DNA of 64,000 bases. It comes from DASVRZ01 sp038230215 (GTDB taxonomy: Bacteria; Verrucomicrobiota; Verrucomicrobiia; Chthoniobacterales; DASVRZ01). The translations under genes were made by a program, and so were the position numbers. Numbering within the stretch: the first letter of the stretch is position 1; every line of letters begins with the position of its first letter. A model generated the notes under the pieces. That model worked only from the letters and a program-made list of their open reading frames with translations. It did not search any database and had not been told where the DNA came from. The DNA is taken from NCBI GenBank assembly GCA_038230215.1, contig JBBRNR010000009.1:1-64000 (forward strand), written 5' to 3'. This document shows positions 44,608 to 52,724 of the stretch, in pieces.

Positions 44608-45153
44608 CTAGGAGCCGGAGATTTGGCCGAGAAGTTCGTGGTTGCGCAAGTCCTGCGGGTCGAGTTGCACCGCTTTCTGAAGGGCGGAGGCGGCGGCTTT
44701 CTTGTCTCCGAGTTGGATGAGAATGTGGCCGAGATTGCCCCAGGCGGCGGAGACATCGGGGTAAATCTGGGTGCCTTTTTCCGCGGCCATGCGGGCTTCC
44801 TCCCATTTGCCCTGCTCGCCCAGGCACCAGGTGAGTTCCAGCCAGGCCTCGCCATTCATCGGGTTCTCATCCAGCACATCGAGAAAGGCCTGCGAGGCTT
44901 CCTCCCAGCGCTTCAACATTCGCAGCGCCAGTCCTTTCACCAGACTGGCAAGAATGAAATGAGGGCCGTCCACTTTCGTAAAATGATCGGCCTTGCGAGC
45001 CAGACGTTCGATTTCTTTTTCGATCTCTTTCACCCGCGCGGCGTCCCCTTCGCGATGCGCCATGTCGCCATCCTGGTCCAGGGTAAATAGATAGTTTCCC
45101 ATCTCCCGGAGCTTCTCATCGTAGTCGTTCGGCGTGGGCTGGGATGCGGACAT
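44608..45153 (-). CDS. TPR repeat protein
   Basis: A 181-residue soluble helical protein from ATG 45153. Three tetratricopeptide-like units are visible: ASLVKGLALRMLKRWEEASQ, WLELTWCLGEQGKWEEARMA, and AWGNLGHILIQLGDKKAAAS with the ALQKAVQLDPQD ending. It probably mediates protein contacts. Same strand and 6 bp from the gamma carbonic anhydrase gene, so likely one transcript. Confidence 0.8.
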   Translation of the reverse strand: MSASQPTPNDYDEKLREMGNYLFTLDQDGDMAHREGDAARVKEIEKEIERLARKADHFTKVDGPHFILASLVKGLALRMLKRWEEASQAFLDVLDENPMNGEAWLELTWCLGEQGKWEEARMAAEKGTQIYPDVSAAWGNLGHILIQLGDKKAAASALQKAVQLDPQDLRNHELLGQISGS

Positions 45154-45247
45154 GGCATCAGCTTTTACCCGCAAAGACTGGGCTTGCAAAGAGTAAGAAC
45201 TCCACAAAAACTATTAACTCCCCAAAACTGGACCATACTCCCCGTCG

Positions 45248-48200
45248 ATGCCTCGCCCCTTTCTTATTCGGATCCTCTCTTTATCGCCCGTGAAGTGGCT
45301 GATGAAGGTTATATTTCTCGCGCTGATTTATATCGTGGTGGGTCATTTCACTCTCTCCCATACCTCGGTGGATGGGCATTACACCGGCTTCTGGCCTGCG
45401 GCTGGCATCTCGATCTCGTTCCTTTATTTGTTTGGATTAAACCTGTGGCCGGGGATTTTGGCAGGCGCCTTGGTGGTGAGTTTACTCGCGCACACTCCAC
45501 CGGTGGTCAGCGGTGCGTTGGCCGTTGGCAACACTCTGGAGGCCATTCTCGGCGCGTGGCTTCTGCGGCGTTCGCGGAATTTCAGCCCGCGGATCGGGAA
45601 GCTGAATGATGCCATCCAGATCATTTTCTACGCTGGCGTGCTGGCGAGCCTGTGCAGCGCGGCGGTCGGCACGGCGGCTCTCGTAATGGGCGGCATGGTA
45701 AGCGGCAGCAGTTCCAGCGACACATTTCTCCTCTGGTGGACGGGCAACGTCCTCGGCACGCTGGTGATGACCCCCACGATTTTGGCGTGGGCGAATCCGG
45801 GGCGACAGTCCTACACGCTCGGACGAAAAATCGAGTGCGTGATCGGGTTTGTGTTGGGCATCATTCTGAGTTGGTTCATTTTCAGTTCGCCTCAACAACA
45901 AAACAGCTTCGGCTCGATGCCGTTTCTGGTGTTCTTTTTTGTTACTTGGGCCGCGTTACGCTTCGGCCAGCGCGTGGCGACGGCCTTTGTCCTGGTGGTC
46001 ACCGTGATCACCGTCTGGAGCACGCTGCATGGGCTGGGGCCGTTTGCGAATGCCAGCGGCGTACTCTGGGGCGGGACGCAGCAGGCACAGGTGTTCATCA
46101 TCGTTTGCGCGGTGGTTAGCATGCTCGTCTCGTCGACAACGACAAACCTCTTCGAGCGCAGTCAACATTTGGAGAATTCTGAGCGGCGCTATCGTCAGCT
46201 CTTCAACAGCGGCCCCGATCCACTCTGGATTTACAGTCCACAAACGCAGCGAATTCTGGCGGTGAACGAAGCGGCAATCAAGCGCCTGGGGTACTCACGA
46301 GAACAATTTCTCCAGTTGAATGTGGCCGACCTGCTTGTGGCGGAGGTGCCGTTGATCTCGCCCAGCAAGGCGAGCAAATACGAGACGAGTCTGGCTTCGT
46401 TGAAGACTAAAAAGGACGGAAAAATCCAGGTGCGACTCACAGTCCGCTCAGCGGATTTCTTTGGCGAATCGGCGATACATTTTCTGGCCCAGGATGTGAC
46501 CGAGCAGATGCGCACTGAGGACGATCTGCGCAAGTCCGAGCAAAAACTGAATCTGCACATCCAGCAAACCGCGCTGGGCGTGATCGAGTGGAACCAGGAT
46601 TTCCAAATCACGGAATGGAATCCCGCCGCCGAACGCATCTTCGGTTTCAGCAAGGAGGAGGCCATCGGCAAACTCGGCCAGGATTTGATTGTGCCCGAGG
46701 ATGGCCGGGAGGATGTCGCCCGAATATGGGGTAAAATCGTCGATACGGTCGAGCCGATTCGGAGCATCAACGAGAACATCACGAAGAGCGGGGAGCGAAT
46801 CATTTGCGAGTGGTTCAACACGCCGCTGGCCGACAAAAAAGGCCACGTCATCGGCGCCGCGTCGCTGGTCCAGGACGTGACGCTCCGGGAGTCGATCAAG
46901 GAATCCATCCGCGAGTCCGAGGAGAAATTCCGCTCCGTCATCGAGTCCTCACCGATGGGAATCCAGATTTACGAAATGCGTAACGGGGACGATCTCATCC
47001 TCATTGGAGCCAATCCCGCCGCACAAAATTTCATGGGCTTCAAGAACGAGGAAGTCCTCGGCAAGACGATTGAGGAGGCCTTTCCGGCGCTGACCGGCAC
47101 CGAAATTCCGCGGATGTATCGGCGGGCCGCAGGCGAGGGTAAGGCGTCGTGGACGGATCAGGTGCTCTACGATGGCGGCGAGTTGCGCGCGGCTTACGAG
47201 GTGAATGCTTTTCAGACTGTTCCCGGCAAGATGGTGGCGATGTTTCTCGACGTCACCGAACGCCGCCGGACTGAGCAAGCGCTCCGTCTGCGAGACAAGG
47301 CGATGGAGGCGATCAGTCAAGGGATCGTCATCATGGCGAGGTATCCAGACGGCTCGTTCCCGATCATTTACGCCAACCCGGCCTTTGAAACAATTACCAA
47401 CTACACGCAAGATCAGCTGCTCGGGCAAAACTGGCGCGTGCTGACCGGGAATGAGAGCGAATCGAGCGAGGTGGAAGCCATTGAAAAAGCCATCCTGCGC
47501 GAGCAGCCTGTTTCGGTCGAGATGCGCAGCTATCGTCAGGACGGCACAACGTTTCAGAGCGCGATCAGCATTTCCCCGATCGTCGATGCGGACGGGCGCG
47601 TATCGCATTACGTCGGCGTTTACACCGATGTCACCGGCATCAAAAAACTCGAAACCCAGTTTCGCCAGTCGCAGAAAATGGAGGCCATCGGACGTCTCGC
47701 CGGCGGCGTGGCGCACGATTTCAACAACCTTCTCACAGCCATCATCGGCTACAACGACATCAATCTCAGCATGATGGATCGCGACACGATGCTCAGCCGC
47801 AATTCAGCCGAAATCCAAAAGGCCGCCGAGCGCGCCGCATCGCTCACCGGGCAGATGCTTGCCTTCAGCCGCCAGCAAAATCTCCAGCCAACTCGCGTCG
47901 CCCTCAATAAAGCCATCGGCGGCATGTATCAAATGCTGGCCCGGCTCATCGGCGAAACCATCGAAATCCGCACCCTGCTCGACGACAGCCTGGCCGACAT
48001 CAAGGCGGGTTCCAGTCAAATCGAGCAGGTCATTTTGAACCTCGCGATCAATGCCCGCGACGCCATGCCCAAGGGCGGCGTACTCTCGATTCGTACCGCT
48101 AACATCACCGTCGGACCCGACTTAGTGGCCGATATACCCGGCATCATCCCCGGCGAATATGTCTTGCTTTCGCTCAGCGACACCGGCACTGGCATGGACG

Positions 48201-48820
48201 ATCACACGAAGGAGCACTTGTTCGAGCCGTTCTTCACGACCAAAGAAAAAGGCAAAGGCACCGGCTTGGGGCTCGCAACTTGTTACGGCATCATCACGCA
48301 AAGCAGCGGCTATGTCGCGGTCCATACAAAATTCGGACGCGGCACCACGTTCGACATTTATTTCCCGAAAATGGTCTCGGACGGCACACGCGAGACCAAC
48401 CGCATCGTGGAGGTCAAGGTGCAGGGCGGAAAAGAGACCTTACTGGTCGTAGAGGACGATCCGGCAGTGCGCCCGCTGACTACAAACATCCTCCGCTCAC
48501 TGGGTTACACTGTATTGGAAGCTGGCAACGGAATTGAGGCGCAAGAGTGTTTGAAGGCAATCAACGGCACGAAAATCGATCTACTTTTGACCGATGTCGT
48601 AATGCCGAAAATGGGCGGCAAAGAACTCGCCGACTGGATGAAAATCACCTACCCGGAGACTAGGATTCTTTTCGCCTCGGGCTATTTGGAAAACCTGCTT
48701 AGCCGCGAGGATATCGGCGAGGACGAGGCTTTCTTTTTGCGCAAACCTTTCACCGCCAGAACCCTCGCCCGCAAGGTGCGCGCCGTGCTCGATCAAGTCG
48801 AGGATTCGCTCATCGGCTAG
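45248..48820 (+). CDS. MASE1 multi-PAS hybrid sensor histidine kinase
   Basis: A 1190-residue membrane kinase. The N-terminal MASE1-type sensor of about eight helices covers about 15-295. Four PAS domains follow (starting near 315, 430, 560 and 690). The fourth is LOV-like (ANPAFETITNYTQDQLLGQN, then WRVLTG), but the photoactive Cys position is Trp729. HisKA has His823 in GGVAHDFNNLLT; the ATPase follows (NLAINARDAMPKGG, DTGTGM, KGTGLGLATCYGI). The receiver has Asp1116 in LLTDVVMPKMGG. No cognate regulator adjoins; output may pass via the receiver to a phosphotransfer protein. Confidence 0.92.
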   Translation: MPRPFLIRILSLSPVKWLMKVIFLALIYIVVGHFTLSHTSVDGHYTGFWPAAGISISFLYLFGLNLWPGILAGALVVSLLAHTPPVVSGALAVGNTLEAILGAWLLRRSRNFSPRIGKLNDAIQIIFYAGVLASLCSAAVGTAALVMGGMVSGSSSSDTFLLWWTGNVLGTLVMTPTILAWANPGRQSYTLGRKIECVIGFVLGIILSWFIFSSPQQQNSFGSMPFLVFFFVTWAALRFGQRVATAFVLVVTVITVWSTLHGLGPFANASGVLWGGTQQAQVFIIVCAVVSMLVSSTTTNLFERSQHLENSERRYRQLFNSGPDPLWIYSPQTQRILAVNEAAIKRLGYSREQFLQLNVADLLVAEVPLISPSKASKYETSLASLKTKKDGKIQVRLTVRSADFFGESAIHFLAQDVTEQMRTEDDLRKSEQKLNLHIQQTALGVIEWNQDFQITEWNPAAERIFGFSKEEAIGKLGQDLIVPEDGREDVARIWGKIVDTVEPIRSINENITKSGERIICEWFNTPLADKKGHVIGAASLVQDVTLRESIKESIRESEEKFRSVIESSPMGIQIYEMRNGDDLILIGANPAAQNFMGFKNEEVLGKTIEEAFPALTGTEIPRMYRRAAGEGKASWTDQVLYDGGELRAAYEVNAFQTVPGKMVAMFLDVTERRRTEQALRLRDKAMEAISQGIVIMARYPDGSFPIIYANPAFETITNYTQDQLLGQNWRVLTGNESESSEVEAIEKAILREQPVSVEMRSYRQDGTTFQSAISISPIVDADGRVSHYVGVYTDVTGIKKLETQFRQSQKMEAIGRLAGGVAHDFNNLLTAIIGYNDINLSMMDRDTMLSRNSAEIQKAAERAASLTGQMLAFSRQQNLQPTRVALNKAIGGMYQMLARLIGETIEIRTLLDDSLADIKAGSSQIEQVILNLAINARDAMPKGGVLSIRTANITVGPDLVADIPGIIPGEYVLLSLSDTGTGMDDHTKEHLFEPFFTTKEKGKGTGLGLATCYGIITQSSGYVAVHTKFGRGTTFDIYFPKMVSDGTRETNRIVEVKVQGGKETLLVVEDDPAVRPLTTNILRSLGYTVLEAGNGIEAQECLKAINGTKIDLLLTDVVMPKMGGKELADWMKITYPETRILFASGYLENLLSREDIGEDEAFFLRKPFTARTLARKVRAVLDQVEDSLIG

Positions 48821-48829
48821 TGATTTGAA

Positions 48830-50185
48830 TCAGACTGGCCCTGGCGTTGTGTGCTCGCGCTCGCGAAGTTTGAAAATCACGGGCAAGCCCTCGTAAGCCG
48901 TCGCCGAGCGAATCTGACCCTCCAGATATTTCTCGTAGGTCTGAGTGAGCGCATCCGGCTTGTTCACGAAAAACAAAAATCGAGGAACGGGAATCAGATC
49001 GCGGCGTTTGTCGTCGATGCGGGTCGCGTAATAAATCTTCAGCCGACGATTTCCCACCACGGGCGGCGGATGCGCAGTGAGCGCCTGTTTCAGCAAGCGA
49101 TTCAGAGGGCCGGTCGCAAGCTGGTCTTTCGACTGGGCTACGACGCGCTCAATGCATTTGAAAAGGTCATCCATACGCTGCCCGGTTTTTGCGGACACCA
49201 AGGCTCGGGGCGCGTGATCGAGAAAGAAAAGTTCCGTTCCTAACATTTGCAGATAATCGCGTCGGGCGTCTTTTCCTGCATTATCCATCAAATCCGATTT
49301 ATTAATCACGACGATGCACGGCTTCTCGGCTTTTTGAATGAGGCCCGCGATCTTTTTATCCTGTGCCGTCAGACCGGCAGTGGCATCCAAGACCAGCACG
49401 CAGAGATCGGCACGGCGAATGGTTTTCTCGGAGCGCATCACGGAGAAAATCTCCACTGACGTGTCCTGCTTCGAGCGATGGCGAATACCCGCCGTATCGA
49501 TCAGTAAATAATCCTGCTCGCCCTGACGATACGGAATGTCCACGGCATCGCGGGTCGTCCCGGAGACATCGCTGACGATGGTCCGTTTGTCGTTCATGAT
49601 GGAATTGATGAGCGACGATTTGCCTACGTTCGGGCGGCCGACGAGGGCGATCTTGATGGGTTTGTCGGGAGTTGCATCCGACTCTTCGTCCGTCTCCGGG
49701 AGCAAGACCTCCACCCGCTGCACGACAGCGCTCACGCCCCGATTATGCTCGGCGCTCACCGGAAACACCTCAAACCCAAGCCGCGAAAATGCGTCCTCCA
49801 TGCCCTCGTGTTTCGCGTGATCCACCTTGTTCACTAGCAGCAGCACCGGCTTGTCCGCTCGACGCAAAATCTTTGCTAGTTCCTGGTCCGCCGGGGTGAA
49901 ACCCGCCGTGCCATCGACCACGAATAAAATCACCTGCGCTGTCGCCATCGCGATGTCGGCCTCCACGCGAACGGCCTCATCGAAGTTGTCATTCGTCGTC
50001 GCAATGATGCCGCCCGTATCGATGATCTCGAAAGCTTTGTCGCTCAGTTTGCAAACGGCATTCAGACGGTCGCGAGTGACTCCCGGTTGATCGTGGACGA
50101 TGGCGATCCGGCGGCCAGCAAGGCGGTTAAAAAGGGCCGATTTTCCGACATTGGGACGGCCTACGATGGCAACAAGAGCATTCAT
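48830..50185 (-). CDS. der: Ribosome biogenesis GTPase Der (EngA)
   Basis: A 451-residue essential GTPase that acts in 50S assembly. Two GTPase domains in tandem: first GRPNVGKSALFNRL, DTGGI, NKVDH; second GRPNVGKSSLINSIMN, DTAGIRHRS, NKSDLMD. The C-terminal KH-like domain has KIYYATRIDDKRRDLIPVP. Its ATG overlaps the pgsA stop by 4 bp, so the two are co-translated. Confidence 0.97.
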   Translation of the reverse strand: MNALVAIVGRPNVGKSALFNRLAGRRIAIVHDQPGVTRDRLNAVCKLSDKAFEIIDTGGIIATTNDNFDEAVRVEADIAMATAQVILFVVDGTAGFTPADQELAKILRRADKPVLLLVNKVDHAKHEGMEDAFSRLGFEVFPVSAEHNRGVSAVVQRVEVLLPETDEESDATPDKPIKIALVGRPNVGKSSLINSIMNDKRTIVSDVSGTTRDAVDIPYRQGEQDYLLIDTAGIRHRSKQDTSVEIFSVMRSEKTIRRADLCVLVLDATAGLTAQDKKIAGLIQKAEKPCIVVINKSDLMDNAGKDARRDYLQMLGTELFFLDHAPRALVSAKTGQRMDDLFKCIERVVAQSKDQLATGPLNRLLKQALTAHPPPVVGNRRLKIYYATRIDDKRRDLIPVPRFLFFVNKPDALTQTYEKYLEGQIRSATAYEGLPVIFKLREREHTTPGPV

Positions 50186-50751
50186 TTCACGGGAGGGTGC
50201 TTCATTTGTTGCAGGCCGTCGAGGATGTATCCGACAGCAGAAATCAGGGTAAACAGCCCTGCAGCAGTGAACGGGAGCAGTTGGTGAGGCAGTTGCAGCA
50301 TGGTCCAGCCGATGGCGATCATTTGCAGGACGGTAGAGATTTTTCCAAAGACGTTCGCTCGAATGTGCACGTCGCCGTTCACATGATGCAGAATCATACT
50401 TCCCGAAACGATCACCACGTCCCGCGCAATGACGAGAACCATGAACCAGATGGGGAGTTCGTAGGGCCAGTTGGCGAGTGAGAGCGTGATGAGCGCGGCG
50501 AGGAGTAAACCTTTGTCCGCGATGGGATCGAGGATGCCTCCGAGTTTGCTCTGCTGGTTGTAACGACGCGCCACGTAGCCATCGATGCCGTCACTTAAGG
50601 AAGCCAGCAAAAACACTCCGATGGCGGTGAAGCGCATCCATTCCTCCGGAGTGCCACGCCGCACGCTCTGTCCGTAATAACACGCAAACAGCACGAAGAC
50701 CGGGATCAGTAAAATTCGTAACAGGGTGATCTTGCTCGCTGTCGTGATCAT
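50182..50751 (-). CDS. pgsA: CDP-diacylglycerol-glycerol-3-phosphate 3-phosphatidyltransferase
   Basis: A 189-residue membrane enzyme that commits CDP-diacylglycerol to phosphatidylglycerol synthesis. The CDP-alcohol phosphatidyltransferase motif D-x2-D-G-x2-A-R-x8-G-x3-D-x3-D is present as SDGIDGYVARR then GGILDPIADKG. About five helices. The family also includes other CDP-alcohol transferases, but size and start (TLLRILLIPVFVL) fit PgsA. Overlaps der. Confidence 0.9.
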   Translation of the reverse strand: MITTASKITLLRILLIPVFVLFACYYGQSVRRGTPEEWMRFTAIGVFLLASLSDGIDGYVARRYNQQSKLGGILDPIADKGLLLAALITLSLANWPYELPIWFMVLVIARDVVIVSGSMILHHVNGDVHIRANVFGKISTVLQMIAIGWTMLQLPHQLLPFTAAGLFTLISAVGYILDGLQQMKHPPVK

Positions 50752-50767
50752 CGGAGAAATATGCGGA

Positions 50768-50845
50768 GAAACCTGAAAACTAGAAACCTGAAAGAAAATA
50801 ACGCAGCCAGTCTTTCTTCAGGTTTCAAGTTTCAGCTTTCAGTTT
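50768..50845. repeat. Inverted-repeat region between pgsA and the next gene
   Basis: Three GAAACCTGAAA(A/G)-like copies on one side and AGGTTTCAAGTTTCAG(C)TTTCAG on the other can form a long imperfect hairpin ending in a T-run (50840-50847). It may terminate the minus-strand gene at 50851 or act bidirectionally. Confidence 0.45.
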
Positions 50846-50850
50846 TTTTA

Positions 50851-52305
50851 TCACGGCTCCGTTACCTCACGGACAAATACATTGATCTGTCCACTGGCGT
50901 CCCGACGCACGGCGGTGATCTGGAAAGGACGACCGCTATCGCGGCTGACTTGTGACCCGGCCTTCGGCGCAGTCTGACCCGCCGGGTATTCGACGATCAC
51001 ACGCGGGGCGGAGCCGAGTCCGAGCAGGTTGCGGCTGTTCGCCCGCATTACGGCGCGCTGGCCATCGATGGCCTTGACCGTGAAATCGCCCTGGAGATAC
51101 ATCGTGCTCTTCGGACCGCCATTTTTCACGAGCGCGTCGAGACCCGGCACATCGATCAAGCGCCCCCGCGGCATCTGGCCTGGACGATATGTGGGCCAGC
51201 TCGCCACGGCCTTGGGAGTCGGAGCCGCTGAGGAAATAATCATCGGCTTGGGCGTCGGAACGGGCGTTTCCGCAGGAGTCGGCTTGGCCAATGGGATCGC
51301 CGCCAAGACCATTGGGGTCGGACTCGACAGAGCCACAGCGGAGGGAGCTGGCGTGGCCTTCGGAAGCGGCGGCAGCGTGCCGGTCAGAGGCTGGGCGCGG
51401 GCGACGCGGATCACCGATTGATCGGGAGTCGGACCGCTGCGGGCGAGCACAGGCACGTCCTCTTTCACCGGCGTCGGCGACTGGGCTTTCCCGTTTTTTG
51501 ACATGGCGATGGAACTCGCCTGTGTTTCCAAAGGTGGCTCCAGCACGGGCAGAAGCCCGGCCAGATTCGGCATCAAAGGCGGCGCGAGATGGACTTCACG
51601 CCCGTCGCCGAGACCATAGGAATCGTAGTTCAATGGGACAATCGTCACCTGCCACGCGTCAGCTGGCAGACGCTCGACATGCAGCACGGCGGACAGATCG
51701 TAAGTGCGTTCGAGTTTGATTTCCACGCCCGGCTGCAACATCGAGCGCAAGTCCTCGGTCGCTTCCGGCTCGGCGGGATAAAGTTGCTCGATGATCAATT
51801 TCGGCTCCTCCATCGATCGCGCCAACGCCACGTAACCGGAGGTCAACAAGTCCGATTTCGTCAACGCCCTCGACTGGATCACAGAGAAATGACCCATCAA
51901 ATACGGCACCTGCAATTCCTTCAGGCTGTAGTTGTTAATATAGGCCTGGAGGAGTTCCAGATTAATGTGGGCCAGCTCGGTATCGGTCTTGTCGGCGTAG
52001 AGTTTCAGCAAATCCTTCGCGTGATAAAACCGCCCGTTCGGCGCGAGCGTTGGCTCGAAACGCTTCGGCGGATCGATCTTTTTCAGCTTCCGCAGAATCT
52101 TGTAACTCCGGGCATTTTCCGGGTGTTGGAAAACATAGAAACTCCCGATCCAGCAGGCGAACACCACCCCGATGAGCAGAAGAATGAAAACCGTCCAGGC
52201 GAACAAATTATCCCGCTGCCCCTTCTTCGCCCGCAACTGTCGCTCCGACAACAATTCCACATCCACGGCCATGCCGGGCCGGTCGTTTTTCGCCTGACGC
52301 TTCAC
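50851..52305 (-). CDS. Membrane-anchored protein with Pro/Ala/Thr-rich middle, unknown function
   Basis: A 484-residue protein. One helix at about 34-56 (FAWTVFILLLIGVVFACWIG) follows a charged cytoplasmic start; the rest would be periplasmic. An N-terminal globular part (about 65-235) contains HAKDLLKLYADKTD and QPGVEIKLERTYDLSAVLHV. A long low-complexity Pro/Thr/Ala linker (about 270-385) precedes a C-terminal beta domain starting near YRPGQMPRGRLIDVPGLDAL. The family is not recognised. Its start overlaps the Fe-S carrier gene's stop (ATGA), and the proximity may be coincidental. Confidence 0.7.
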   Translation of the reverse strand: MKRQAKNDRPGMAVDVELLSERQLRAKKGQRDNLFAWTVFILLLIGVVFACWIGSFYVFQHPENARSYKILRKLKKIDPPKRFEPTLAPNGRFYHAKDLLKLYADKTDTELAHINLELLQAYINNYSLKELQVPYLMGHFSVIQSRALTKSDLLTSGYVALARSMEEPKLIIEQLYPAEPEATEDLRSMLQPGVEIKLERTYDLSAVLHVERLPADAWQVTIVPLNYDSYGLGDGREVHLAPPLMPNLAGLLPVLEPPLETQASSIAMSKNGKAQSPTPVKEDVPVLARSGPTPDQSVIRVARAQPLTGTLPPLPKATPAPSAVALSSPTPMVLAAIPLAKPTPAETPVPTPKPMIISSAAPTPKAVASWPTYRPGQMPRGRLIDVPGLDALVKNGGPKSTMYLQGDFTVKAIDGQRAVMRANSRNLLGLGSAPRVIVEYPAGQTAPKAGSQVSRDSGRPFQITAVRRDASGQINVFVREVTEP

Positions 52306-52643
52306 GCTCCAGCCACCGTCTCTGCCGGCTCAAACGACGTTCCGCAACCGCAGCTCCGCGCCGCATTCGGATTCACAATTCGGAATCCTGCTCCGGCCAG
52401 ATCGTCCACATAATCGAGCGACGCACCACCGAGCAAACGCGCCGCTTCGACATCCACAAAAATCTGCACGCCATCACGCTCCGAGACCTCGTCATTGGAC
52501 TGCGACTCGCCGAGTTCCATATCGTATTGCAGCCCCGCGCAACCGCCTTTACTGATGCCAATCCGGAGCCCGCTCCCCTCGCCCAAGCCTTTGGAGGCGA
52601 GCAAGGATTTGAGTTCGGCGACAGCGCTTTCCGTAATGGTCAT
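52302..52643 (-). CDS. A-type iron-sulfur carrier (IscA/ErpA/HesB family)
   Basis: A 113-residue protein delivering Fe-S clusters to apoproteins. ATG 52643 (MTITESAVAELKSLLA) fits the family. The three cluster Cys are seen in GISKGGCAGLQYDM and SCGCGTSF. Standard length. It may serve complex I or other clusters; the exact carrier type cannot be told by eye. Overlaps the downstream gene start by 4 bp. Confidence 0.92.
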   Translation of the reverse strand: MTITESAVAELKSLLASKGLGEGSGLRIGISKGGCAGLQYDMELGESQSNDEVSERDGVQIFVDVEAARLLGGASLDYVDDLAGAGFRIVNPNAARSCGCGTSFEPAETVAGA

Positions 52644-52724
52644 CATGGTGAAACTGATAAGGCAGAAAGCTCCAACTGGAAACCTGAAAAGCACCCGCTG
52701 CGCTGCCTTCCTTCACGTCTGAGT

